A stretch of DNA of 64,000 nt. It comes from Oxalobacteraceae bacterium. GTDB taxonomy: Bacteria; Pseudomonadota; Gammaproteobacteria; Burkholderiales; Burkholderiaceae_D. This document shows positions 10,947 through 19,653 of this stretch, in pieces. The DNA lies in the NCBI GenBank assembly GCA_021768485.1, contig JAIZVZ010000004.1, forward strand, positions 1 to 64,000, given 5' to 3'. The first letter of the stretch is position 1. The number at the start of each line of letters is the position of its first letter. Under the pieces are notes generated by a model. The model was not told where the DNA came from and ran no database searches. It saw nothing but the letters and a program-made list of their open reading frames with translations. The position numbers were made by a program, and so were the translations under genes.

Positions 10947-12071
10947 TCAATTCGAGGTGCGCAAAAACGGCACCCAGCGCCGCCAGTTGAACTGCCAGAA
11001 CGGCTTTTTCTCGGATCCGAGGTAGCTGCGCACCACGGCGCGCACCTGGTCGTGCAGCGCAAACGCGCGGCCCATGTCCGCTTGCAGCCAGGCCGTGTTT
11101 TCAAAGATGACGACACTAACCTTTTCTTTAGGGTAATACAGCAGTGTGGCCATATAGCCGCCGACATAGCCGTTATGGCTCATTTCCTGGATGCCGTCGG
11201 CATTCAGGACCTGGATGCCGTAACCGTAGCCGAGCGTGCCCCAGCTTTGCCGCCGCTGTGCATTCACCGACGGCGTGGTCATCGCCTGGTAGGCGGAATA
11301 CGACAAGACGCTACCGCCATGCAGGCAATGGTCCCACAAGGCCAGATCGGCCAGCGTCGAAATCGCCCCGTTTTCCGCATTGTGCTCGGCCAGGCGCTTG
11401 CCCTGCTCGATGCGAAACGTGCCGTCGGCCTGTTCGTTGTAGCCGGTCACCAGGCGCGGCAGGCGGCGTTGCAGATTGGCGATGGTCTCGCTCGGCGGCA
11501 TCATCGTGTCGACCATCTTGCAAGTCTTGAACATGCTTTCGGCCAGGGTCGTAAACGGCGTGCCGCTGACGCGCTCGACGAGCATGCCGAGCAAAAAATA
11601 ATCGAGATTGGAATAGGCAAAGGTTGTGCCCGGCGCACTATTGAGCGGCTTGCCCAGTTCGACAATACCCGAGGTGTGGTTGAGCAATTGCGCCGTAGTG
11701 ACCTCGTACGCCCAGCTATCGCGCAATTCGGGCAGATAACGCTTGATCGGCAAATTGAGGTCGAGATGCTTGGCGTCGGCCTCGCGCAACACCAGCGCAG
11801 CCGTCATTTGCTGGCTGATCGAACCGATCAGAAATTGACTGTCCGGTTCCGGATTGCGGGCCGCGGTATCGCGTTGCTGACCCAGAGTGCGCGCATAGAC
11901 CGCTTGCGCGCCCTGCGTAATCAAGACCCCGCCGCTAAACGGGTGCGGTGCGGTACGGCTGAGAACGGCATCGATTTTTTTGCCGAGTTCTTCGGCGGGC
12001 AAGGCGGCCAACACAGATGAGGACAACAACAGAGCTGCTAAAAAAACATAAGCTCGGATGACAAGATTCAT
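10947..12071 (-). CDS. exported serine hydrolase of the beta-lactamase/DD-peptidase family with SxxK lysine replaced
   Basis: About 374 residues with a signal peptide (MNLVIRAYVFLAALLLSSSVLA). The class C beta-lactamase-like fold is shown by GSISQQMTA, then NHTSG near 131, YSN at 153-155 and HNG at 299-301. In active members the first motif is SxxK, where the lysine helps activate the serine; here it reads Ser84-Ile-Ser-Gln87, codon CAG at 11811-11813, so the lysine is missing while YxN and HNG are kept. The protein may be a poor or inactive enzyme, a binding protein, or may use another base. The start is uncertain: ATG 12069-12071 is used here, and a GTG four codons upstream is possible. Neither has a good ribosome-binding site. 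Confidence 0.8.
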   Translation of the reverse strand: MNLVIRAYVFLAALLLSSSVLAALPAEELGKKIDAVLSRTAPHPFSGGVLITQGAQAVYARTLGQQRDTAARNPEPDSQFLIGSISQQMTAALVLREADAKHLDLNLPIKRYLPELRDSWAYEVTTAQLLNHTSGIVELGKPLNSAPGTTFAYSNLDYFLLGMLVERVSGTPFTTLAESMFKTCKMVDTMMPPSETIANLQRRLPRLVTGYNEQADGTFRIEQGKRLAEHNAENGAISTLADLALWDHCLHGGSVLSYSAYQAMTTPSVNAQRRQSWGTLGYGYGIQVLNADGIQEMSHNGYVGGYMATLLYYPKEKVSVVIFENTAWLQADMGRAFALHDQVRAVVRSYLGSEKKPFWQFNWRRWVPFLRTSN

Positions 12072-12257
12072 GGTTACGGGCACGGATGAGAGATATAGCC
12101 GTCACTGTAAGCTTTAACCGACTGCAATTCAAGCCGGATGCGCCAATAATCGAGCCAACGCATGCCTGGTGCGTATAATCGCATCTCCGTTTGTCAAATT
12201 CGTCACTTCGTCAGTTTTACTGCGCCCTCAACTGCAACTTCTTTATGGAATACCGGC

Positions 12258-12893
12258 ATGCTCATCATTACAATTAAACAAGGCAAGGAAAAGAGCTTGC
12301 TGGAACGCCAGCCGTGGATTTATGCCTCGGCCGTTGAAAAAGTCGATGGCCGGCCCGACGAACGCTTCAAGCCCGGTGCAACCGCACTGGTGCAGTCCTC
12401 GTCCGGCAAATTCCTGGCGCGTGCCGCCTACAGCCCGAAGTCGCAGATCCGGGCCCGGGTCTGGAGTTTCGACCCCCATGAAGCGATTGACCATGCGCTG
12501 ATCAAACGCCGGGTCAAGACGGCGCTCGACTTGCGCTTTGGCGGCAAGACGCACGCCGCCGAGACTTTGCTGCCGCTGATTGTCGGCGAAGCCGATGGCC
12601 TGCCTGGTTTGCTCGTCGATTATTGCGCCCAGGGGCCGGGCTATCTGATCTGCCAATTCCAGGCCGCCGGCGTCGATGCCTGGAAAGTGGCGATCGTGCA
12701 AAGCCTGGTGGCCGGCACCGGCTGCCCGAATGTCTATGAACGCAGCGACGAACTGATCCGCAAAGGCGAAGGCCTGGCAGTCACACCGGGCCCGCTGGCC
12801 GGCGACGAACCGCCGGAACAGGTGATCTTGCTTGAAAAAGGCATCCGCGTCGCCGTCGATCTATGCACGGGCGAACGGCACAAGATTCGCTGA
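12258..12893 (+). pseudogene. rlmI: truncated rlmI: 23S rRNA m5C1962 methyltransferase lacking the catalytic domain
   Basis: The 211-residue frame matches the N-terminal half of RlmI: an RNA-binding PUA-like segment (KQGKEKSLLERQPWIYASAV, LARAAYSPKSQIRARVW) and the linker (GEADGLPGLLVDY, NVYERSDELIRKGEGL). Full RlmI is close to 396 residues. Here the frame ends right after VDLCTGERHKIR, where the family continues with HKTGFYLDQRD and then the SAM-binding methyltransferase domain and catalytic cysteine. After the stop, a shifted frame reads GDSGTIAAAA, perhaps a remnant of the RDSR...IA segment; this is inference. The rest is gone, and tdk follows at once on the other strand. A 15-base duplication (gcgccgctcaggaat) sits at the scar near 12926-12955. 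Probably non-functional. Confidence 0.75.
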
Positions 12894-12947
12894 CCGCAGG
12901 CGACAGCGGCACGATCGCGGCCGCCGCGCCGCTCAGGAATGCGCCGC

Positions 12948-13502
12948 TCAGGAATAAAAGCACTTGGCGCATGCCTGCTTATAACTGGCATTGCCGCCGA
13001 TGGCTATCTGCTGGCCCTCGCGCACGCGCTCGCCAGCGGCATTGACGCGGATATTCATGGTCGCCTTGCGGCCGCACGAGCAAATCGTCTTCATCTCTTC
13101 GATATCGTCGGCCAGACAGAGCAATTGCGCCGCGCCTTCGAACGGCTTGCCCTGGAAATCGGTGCGCAAGCCATAACAGATGACGGGGACGCCCTGCAAC
13201 TGGGCGACTTGATGCAATTGCACCACTTGCTGCGAAGTCAGAAATTGCGCTTCATCGAGCAAGACGCAGGAGACGGTGGTCGCCGCCAGCGCCGCGACAA
13301 AATCGAAATCGGCATCGAACAGCCGGGCGTCGCGCTGCAAGCCGAGGCGCGAAGTGACCTTGCCGAGGCCGTAGCGGTTATCGAGGGCGGCCGTATACAA
13401 GGCCACACTGCGTCCCTGCTCTTCGTAATTATGTGCTACCTGCAGCATCGCTGCCGATTTTCCCGCATTCATGGCGGCATACCGAAAATAGAGCTTTGCC
13501 AC
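12948..13502 (-). CDS. tdk: thymidine kinase
   Basis: Class II thymidine kinase of 184 residues, phosphorylating thymidine and deoxyuridine for pyrimidine salvage. Visible are the P-loop AAMNAGKSAAML near the N-terminus, LLDEAQFL (Walker B and the catalytic-base region), the lasso region with YGLRTDFQGKPF, and a four-cysteine zinc site (CSCGRKA ... CAKCFYS). The length is slightly short but complete. Its 3' end lies directly against the truncated rlmI, with the stop at 12948-12950 on the edge of the deletion scar, so the deletion just spared it. Confidence 0.96.
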   Translation of the reverse strand: MAKLYFRYAAMNAGKSAAMLQVAHNYEEQGRSVALYTAALDNRYGLGKVTSRLGLQRDARLFDADFDFVAALAATTVSCVLLDEAQFLTSQQVVQLHQVAQLQGVPVICYGLRTDFQGKPFEGAAQLLCLADDIEEMKTICSCGRKATMNIRVNAAGERVREGQQIAIGGNASYKQACAKCFYS

Positions 13503-13557
13503 GCCGTCTCCAATAAAAAAATGGAAGCCATCTTACCATGACCGGGCGTGCCGGCGA

Positions 13558-14046
<489 letters not shown>

Positions 14047-14142
14047 TTACGTCGCGCCGCCGTTCGGCTCTGTTCGACAACAAACATAGAGACGGCTGGC
14101 CGGCAGGCCGCTGCGGCACGGGCCGCCGCCAGCGCAGCCGGC

Positions 14143-14805
14143 TCAGCCGACTTCGTCGGGAATGAAATGGCCGAGCTTGGCCGCCTTGACGTTCAGATAG
14201 CGGCGATTGAAGGCGGTGCGCGTGATCAACAACGGCAAGCGTTCGGTGACGGTGATGCCCAGGTGTTCAAGCGAATCCATCTTGCGCGGATTATTGGTCA
14301 TCAGGCGCAAGGACGTAATGCCCAGTTGCTTGAGCATCGGCGCCACCAGATTGTAATTGCGCTGGTCGGCCTCGAAGCCCAGTGCGTGATTGGCTTCGAC
14401 GGTGTCATAGCCCTGGTCTTGCAGGTGATAGGCGCGCAGTTTGTTGCTCAGGCCAATGCCGCGCCCTTCCTGGCGCAGGTATAGCAAGGCGCCACGCCCT
14501 TCGGCGGCAATCGCCTTGAGCGCCGTTTCCAGCTGGGCGCCGCAATCGCAGCGCTGGCTGAACAGGGCGTCGCCGGTCAGGCATTCGGAATGGATGCGCG
14601 CCAGAACCGGGGCGCCATCGGCCACATCGCCGAGCGCCATCAGCAGATGTTCCTTGCCGGTCGACGGCTCCAGAAAGGCATGCAGTACAAAGGTGGCCCA
14701 AGGCGTCGGCAAGGCGCACGAGGTAACATATTCGAGGCTGGCGCCGGCAGCGGTCACAACGGCATGTTCGGTACTGGGTATCAAAGGCATGGCAAAATCG
14801 TTCAT
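14143..14805 (-). CDS. ribA: GTP cyclohydrolase II
   Basis: Opens GTP to 2,5-diamino-6-ribosylamino-4(3H)-pyrimidinone 5'-phosphate, formate and pyrophosphate, the first step of riboflavin synthesis. The 220-residue protein shows the zinc motif ECLTGDALFSQRCDCGAQL, the GTP-binding RQEGRGIGLSNKLRAY with catalytic Asp/Tyr region, and MTNNPRKMDSLEHLGI near the end. It is a stand-alone RibA, not fused to RibB. The first ATG (14803-14805) is used; no strong ribosome-binding site is visible, and a second Met at codon 6 is possible. No FMN riboswitch is seen upstream. Confidence 0.96.
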   Translation of the reverse strand: MNDFAMPLIPSTEHAVVTAAGASLEYVTSCALPTPWATFVLHAFLEPSTGKEHLLMALGDVADGAPVLARIHSECLTGDALFSQRCDCGAQLETALKAIAAEGRGALLYLRQEGRGIGLSNKLRAYHLQDQGYDTVEANHALGFEADQRNYNLVAPMLKQLGITSLRLMTNNPRKMDSLEHLGITVTERLPLLITRTAFNRRYLNVKAAKLGHFIPDEVG

Positions 14806-14907
14806 AGGAGCACAAAACGTGGATTAGCCGGCTATTTTGCCACTAAACACCATTTGCCGCACATTTCTTGGCTTTTTCCGCACTGTTTTCACTGCCGCCA
14901 TAGGCAT

Positions 14908-15888
14908 TCAGGCAAGACTGCTGACGATTTCGAACGAATGCAGACGCGCCGCGTGCTCGTAAATCTGGGCCGTGACCATCAATTCGTCAGGCTGGTACAG
15001 GTCGCGCAAGTCGGCCATTTTCTGGCGTATCGCCGGTGCCGCGCCGATCATGGCGCAGCCCAGCGCGCGGTCGACATGCGCTTGTTCCGCGCTCGACCAC
15101 AGGCCGTCGAGACTGTCGACCGGCCGCTTCAACGGGCCCGGCGTGCCGCGTACCAGCGCCAGAAATTGCTGCTGCAGCGAAGTAAACAAATGCCTGGCCT
15201 CGTCATCGGTATCGGCCGCCACGGCGGCCACGCAAATCATCGCATACGGCTTGGAGAGGGCTGCGGACGGTCGGAAACGGGCGCGGTACAGAGCCAGCGC
15301 CGGCGCCAGATAAGCTGGTGCAAAATGCGCGGCAAAAGCGAAGGGCAGCCCGAGCTCGGCCGCCAGCTGGGCACTGAACAGGCTCGATCCGAGCAGCCAT
15401 ACAGGCACGGCGAGGCCGGCACCGGGCACGGCCTGCACGGCCTGCCCGGCATGCGCGGGCCGGAAATACGATTGCAGCTCAAGCACGTCTTGGGCAAAGG
15501 TGTCGGCGCTATCGCCGAGATGGCGCCGCAACGCGCGGGCCGTCGCCTGATCGGCCCCCGGCGCCCGCCCCAGCCCGAGGTCGATGCGGTCCGGATACAG
15601 CGCCGCCAGCGTGCCAAATTGCTCGGCAACGATTAGCGGCGCATGATTGGGCAGCATGATGCCGCCGGCACCGACCCGCATGGTCGAGGTCGCAGCTGCC
15701 ACATGGGCAATGACCAGCGCCGTGGCGGCACTGGCCACGCCTGTCATATTGTGATGCTCGGCCAGCCAGTAGCGATGGTAGCCCCAGCGCTCGGCATGCT
15801 GGGCCAGGTCGCGCGTATTGCGCAGCGCCAGCGCGGCATCGCCGCCCTCGATGATGGGCGAGAGGTCGAGCAACGATAATCTGGTCAT
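14908..15888 (-). CDS. LLM class flavin-dependent oxidoreductase (luciferase-like, MsnO8-type)
   Basis: A 326-residue TIM-barrel protein of the bacterial luciferase-like monooxygenase superfamily. Characteristic stretches are [13 protein letters not shown] at the start, [40 protein letters not shown], and [14 protein letters not shown]. The family uses reduced FMN and oxygen, or F420 in other clades, on small organic substrates; the substrate cannot be told from sequence. Single gene with no operon partner; the ATG at 15886-15888 follows a weak purine stretch. Confidence 0.9.
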   Translation of the reverse strand: MTRLSLLDLSPIIEGGDAALALRNTRDLAQHAERWGYHRYWLAEHHNMTGVASAATALVIAHVAAATSTMRVGAGGIMLPNHAPLIVAEQFGTLAALYPDRIDLGLGRAPGADQATARALRRHLGDSADTFAQDVLELQSYFRPAHAGQAVQAVPGAGLAVPVWLLGSSLFSAQLAAELGLPFAFAAHFAPAYLAPALALYRARFRPSAALSKPYAMICVAAVAADTDDEARHLFTSLQQQFLALVRGTPGPLKRPVDSLDGLWSSAEQAHVDRALGCAMIGAAPAIRQKMADLRDLYQPDELMVTAQIYEHAARLHSFEIVSSLA

Positions 15889-16052
15889 GAGAGCTCATGG
15901 GAAGTGGGCGCGCGGGCGGCCCGAAGAGTCCATGCTACCGCAATTTCGCCGGCGGCGCCGAAGCCAAAGTCGGCGGCGCGCTCTGCCGGAGGAACTTGCG
16001 CAAGGATGGCAGACACTAAAAAAGCCTATCCCCTTTCAGCACAGGAGCGCAT

Positions 16053-16430
16053 ATGAACAAGATACCAAGAAAGCAAGCCCTGGCCATCCTGCTGGGCGCA
16101 GCCGCATCGGCGGCGGCCACACTGGCGCTGGCCGCCCAACCGCAGACCGTGCAAATCCGTCCGCAAAGCACTTACAGCCTGTCGCCCGACGATTTCGATG
16201 CGGCCTATGCGCACCGCTACGACCTCAACAATGGCCAGACGCTGAAATTGCGGCACAGTCCGCTGCGCTATTTCGTGCGCCTGGCCGGCGCGCCCGAAGT
16301 CGAGCTATTCCCGCAGGCGCGTGACGTCTTTCTGACCAGTACCGGGGCAACCGTGCTGTTTCGCGATGATGGCGACACCGTTGTCGTGCGCGGCTTCGAA
16401 AAAATGCCGGGCCACGGCCCGCTGCGCTGA
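16053..16430 (+). CDS. small exported hypothetical protein
   Basis: A 125-residue protein with a clear signal peptide (positively charged MNKIPRKQ, a hydrophobic stretch, cleavage likely after LALAA). The mature part is about 95 residues, beta-rich in appearance, with [20 protein letters not shown] and [14 protein letters not shown]. The ATG has AGGAG 7-8 bases upstream. No domain recognised. It lies alone between the luciferase-like gene and the chemoreceptor. Confidence 0.7.
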   Translation: MNKIPRKQALAILLGAAASAAATLALAAQPQTVQIRPQSTYSLSPDDFDAAYAHRYDLNNGQTLKLRHSPLRYFVRLAGAPEVELFPQARDVFLTSTGATVLFRDDGDTVVVRGFEKMPGHGPLR

Positions 16431-16537
16431 GGGCCGGGACGGCGGCCGATCGGCATGGTCGGGGCCGGCGGCACAGAGGGCGCCGGCGCCGGCGGACAAC
16501 CGGGCAGAAGCGCTTTATCCGCGCCGGGCAATCGGCC

Positions 16538-18301
16538 TCAGAACTCTTCCCAGCCCGAATCGCCGTTCGCCACGGCCAGTTGCTTTGGCGCGGCGCGCAT
16601 CGCCTGGGGCTTGGCCGGGGCGCGCGCGAGCTGCGATTTTTCGCTCAGCTTGAGCAAATTGTGCGTTTCGGCCTGCATCGCCAAACGGCTCGGCACCTTC
16701 TTGCTTTGATGACGGGCGCGCATCGTTTGACCGCCCGACATCAGCTTGAAGGCCCCCACCAGTTGCGACAAATGGTTGGCCTGGTCCTTCATGGTGGCCG
16801 CCGCCGAGGCTGCCTGCTCGACCAGGGCCGCATTTTGCTGCGTGATCTCATCCATCTGCATGATGGCTTGATTGACTTGCTCAATGCCAGCGCTTTGTTC
16901 GCGGCTCGAGGTCGCAATTTCGCCCATGATCGAAGTTGCCTGCGTTACCGAATCGACGATTTCCTGCATGGTGGCACCGGCGTCGCTGACCAGCTTGCCG
17001 CCGTTTTCGACTTGACCGAGCGAGGCGGCAATCAATTTTTTGATGTCGTTGGCCGCACTGGCGCTGCGCTGGGCAAGATTGCGCACTTCGCCAGCGACGA
17101 TCGCAAAGCCGCGTCCCTGTTCGCCGGCGCGCGCCGCTTCGACGGCTGCATTCAGGGCCAGAATATTGGTCTGGAAGGCGATGCTGTCGATGACGCCGAT
17201 GATGTCGCCGATCCGTTTCGATTCGTCCCTGATCGAGCCCATGGTGTCGACCACGTGGCTGACCGCATCGCCGCCCTTGAGGGCAATGCTCGAGGTGGTC
17301 CGCACCAGCTGACTGGCTTCGTGCGCATTATCGGCATTTTGCTTGACGGTGGACGTCAGTTCTTCCATGGCCGAGGCAGTCTCTTCGAGGCTCGAGGCTT
17401 GCGACTCGGTACGCGCCGACAGATCGAGGACGCCGTCGGCGATTTCGCCGGCGCCGGAATTGACCAGTTCGCTCGATTGCGTGATCTGGCCGATAAGCAA
17501 TTTGACATTGATCTGCAATATCTTCAGCGATTGCATCACGCGCGAAATCTCATCGTCGCCGTGGGTCGCAATCTTGCCCGTCAAATCGCCGGAGCTCATC
17601 ATTTCGATATCGTCGAGCGCATTTTTTAGCGGCGAAATGATGCTGCGATAAATGATCGCACCGGCAATCACTGGCAGCAGCACGCCGAGCGTCGCTGCTG
17701 ACAGCGCCCATCCGGCGAGCGCGCTAGTGCCTTCCAGATTCCAGGCGAAAACCGCATTAATGGCCGACAGGATGAAGGTCGAGCCGAAGGCTACCCACAG
17801 CTTGGCGCCGATCGACAGATTTTTGAGCCCGTGCAGGAAGCGAAACATCGAGCGCTGCAAGGCGGCGCCATCGCGGATGAACAATTGCGTGTTACCGGCC
17901 TTGATCGCCTTGTAGGCCGCATCGGCCGCCGCCACCGCCTCGCGCGCCGGCTTGCCGCGAATCGAGGTATAGCCGACCACACGGTGATTTTCGATCAGCG
18001 GCGCGACATTGGCTTCGACCCAATAATGGTCGCCGTTCTTGCAGCGGTTTTTCACCAGGCCGGTCCAGGCTTTTCCCTGCTTGAGCACGCGCCACATGTC
18101 GGCAAACGCTTCTTCGGGCATATCGGGATGGCGCACGAGATTGTGCGGCTTGTTCAGCAATTCTTCTTCGCTAAAACCGCTGACGCGCAAAAAATCCTCG
18201 TTGACATAAGTGATCCGGCCCTTCAAGTCAGTCTTGGAAACAATGGCCTCCCAATCCTGCAAAACGTATTCATTGTTACTTACTGGCAAATTTGTACGCA
18301 T
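16538..18301 (-). CDS. Aer-like methyl-accepting chemotaxis protein with N-terminal PAS domain
   Basis: A 587-residue chemoreceptor. Residues 10-120 are a PAS domain of the Aer type (KGRITYVNEDFLRVSGFSEEE, HNLVRHPDMP, GDHYWVEANVAP), usually an FAD-binding redox or oxygen sensor. Two membrane segments lie around 167-188 and 194-218, then a HAMP region and a long cytoplasmic coiled coil with the hairpin tip (IIGVIDSIAFQTNILALNAAVEAARAGEQGRGF, shown in part). The protein ends in GWEEF (583-587), like the pentapeptide that tethers CheR/CheB. The start ATG has AAGAGAG upstream. There is no periplasmic ligand domain, so it should sense energy state or oxygen from the cytoplasm. Confidence 0.92.
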   Translation of the reverse strand: MRTNLPVSNNEYVLQDWEAIVSKTDLKGRITYVNEDFLRVSGFSEEELLNKPHNLVRHPDMPEEAFADMWRVLKQGKAWTGLVKNRCKNGDHYWVEANVAPLIENHRVVGYTSIRGKPAREAVAAADAAYKAIKAGNTQLFIRDGAALQRSMFRFLHGLKNLSIGAKLWVAFGSTFILSAINAVFAWNLEGTSALAGWALSAATLGVLLPVIAGAIIYRSIISPLKNALDDIEMMSSGDLTGKIATHGDDEISRVMQSLKILQINVKLLIGQITQSSELVNSGAGEIADGVLDLSARTESQASSLEETASAMEELTSTVKQNADNAHEASQLVRTTSSIALKGGDAVSHVVDTMGSIRDESKRIGDIIGVIDSIAFQTNILALNAAVEAARAGEQGRGFAIVAGEVRNLAQRSASAANDIKKLIAASLGQVENGGKLVSDAGATMQEIVDSVTQATSIMGEIATSSREQSAGIEQVNQAIMQMDEITQQNAALVEQAASAAATMKDQANHLSQLVGAFKLMSGGQTMRARHQSKKVPSRLAMQAETHNLLKLSEKSQLARAPAKPQAMRAAPKQLAVANGDSGWEEF

Positions 18302-18708
18302 ATTACTCTCTTGGTTTAAGCAAAGTTTTACTAAGACAATTGTTAAATCTCAAATGACGACATGTCTCAAGGGCGGAATTTTTAAAATTCTCTTTTACCA
18401 CTTTACCTACAAGCAATATTGCATACGAAATGATGCCAAACACTGAAGGAACTGGTTGTTGTCGTTATGAATTATATTCTGATTGAAATGTTTCTATGTT
18501 GACACAACGATATCAATTGATACTTTTTTTGTTTCAGGCCTGTAAAATTTATGTTTCAGGCACAAAATAATGTGTCAATTAATGCGCTCGGATGATGCAG
18601 CAGTGGCAGGGCTGCATGCCATACCGCCGCCCACGCCCAAGGCTGCCGGCTGAGGCGCAATCTGAAGGTGGCCGCAAGCGCGCCCGCCGGCCCCCGCGGC
18701 CCGCATCG
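18302..18708. other. AT-rich intergenic region upstream of the chemoreceptor
   Basis: About 400 bases with clearly lower GC than the flanks. It should hold the chemoreceptor promoter. Two direct copies of tgtttcaggc occur near 18530 and 18551. No gene and no confident promoter boxes were identified. Confidence 0.35.
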
Positions 18709-18930
18709 TCAATGCGAATCGGAGGCGGCCGGCCGTTTGCCGCCTTCGAGCTTGTCGACGGCTTGCTCCAGAACCACGATACGCTCGAGGCGAATCTTTT
18801 GTGTTGCTCCATCGAAAGCCGGCAGCCCGGTATAATTTTCCGCTTCGGCCGCTTCTTTTTTCAAGCGCGCTATCTTTTGCTTCAAACTATGCAAGCGCCG
18901 CCGCTCTATCCATTGCTCCAGCCATATCAT
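18709..18930 (-). CDS. small coiled-coil hypothetical protein
   Basis: A 73-residue, strongly charged protein (MIWLEQWIERRRLHSLKQ at the start) with heptad-like leucines over residues 12-60, so it probably forms a helix or coiled coil. GAGGAAACTC directly precedes the ATG at 18928-18930, which supports translation. No signal peptide and no known family; function unknown. Confidence 0.55.
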   Translation of the reverse strand: MIWLEQWIERRRLHSLKQKIARLKKEAAEAENYTGLPAFDGATQKIRLERIVVLEQAVDKLEGGKRPAASDSH

Positions 18931-19233
18931 GAGTTTCCTCTTTCAATAAGATCAAAAGCCGATACCCGTTTGTCCTGTGCCGTCGCCATTCGGTCGCTAT
19001 TAATTATGCGTGCGGCCAGGACTGCGGGGCGCGTCTATAAGTGTAAAAAAGTGTGACAGCAGCACCGCACTGCGGCCCTGCGCTAGGACAACAGTCATGC
19101 CACGAATGTTCCGGGTCACAACTTGTAAGGGAATGTAATGGCAGTCAACGGCGACGCCATCGACTTCGTTTTCAGCTCAGGAGCAGCACAAATGTTCCAC
19201 TCGATTTTTATCCTAACCTGAAGGAATTACACA
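18931..19233. other. intergenic region between two divergent small genes
   Basis: 303 bases with no convincing reading frame. It must hold the promoter of the Lys/Ala-rich secreted protein gene at 19234; AAGGA lies just before that ATG. No clear -35/-10 pair picked out by eye. Confidence 0.35.
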
Positions 19234-19554
19234 ATGAATAAGTTACTCGCAATCATGGTCGCCGGCTTGTTCGCTACCTCGGTTTACGCTCAAACCCCAA
19301 GCACGACGACTACGCCAAGCTCGGCAACCGTCAAGGCCGCCAAAGCCGATGCCAAGGAAAGCAAGGCTGCCGCCAAGGCTGATGCCAAAGAAGCCAAGAC
19401 CGATATCGCTGCCGACGCATCGGTCGCCAAGGCCAAGACCAAGGCCCATAAAGCCAAAGCCAAGGCCCATAGCAAGGCCAAGCTGGCCAAGGCTAGCGCC
19501 AAGGCCGATGCCGATGTCACCAAGACCGAAGCTGGCGTTACCGCTCCGAAATAA
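19234..19554 (+). CDS. exported Lys/Ala-rich low-complexity protein
   Basis: A 106-residue protein with a signal peptide (MNKLLAIMVAGLFATSVYA, then QTPS). The mature part is almost only Ala, Lys, Asp, Thr and Ser, in KADAKE/KAKAKAH-type repeats, and is very basic in its second half. Such proteins are usually disordered and bind nucleic acid, LPS or other polyanions; here the role is unknown. AAGGA lies 7 bases before the ATG, and a strong terminator follows 27 bases after the stop, so it is a single-gene unit. Confidence 0.75.
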   Translation: MNKLLAIMVAGLFATSVYAQTPSTTTTPSSATVKAAKADAKESKAAAKADAKEAKTDIAADASVAKAKTKAHKAKAKAHSKAKLAKASAKADADVTKTEAGVTAPK

Positions 19555-19580
19555 TTATCTTTCGAATTTGAACAAAAAAA

Positions 19581-19606
19581 GACAGGGCACATGCCCTGTC
19601 TTTTTT
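19581..19606 (+). terminator. rho-independent terminator, probably bidirectional
   Basis: Stem GACAGGGC / GCCCTGTC with loop ACAT, flanked by A7 on the left and T6 on the right, so it can stop transcription from both the Lys/Ala-rich gene and the convergent M28 peptidase gene. Confidence 0.9.
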
Positions 19607-19653
19607 ATTTTGGCGTGCCCCCGGACGGGGCGCCAGCATCCCGCCAGCCGGTG

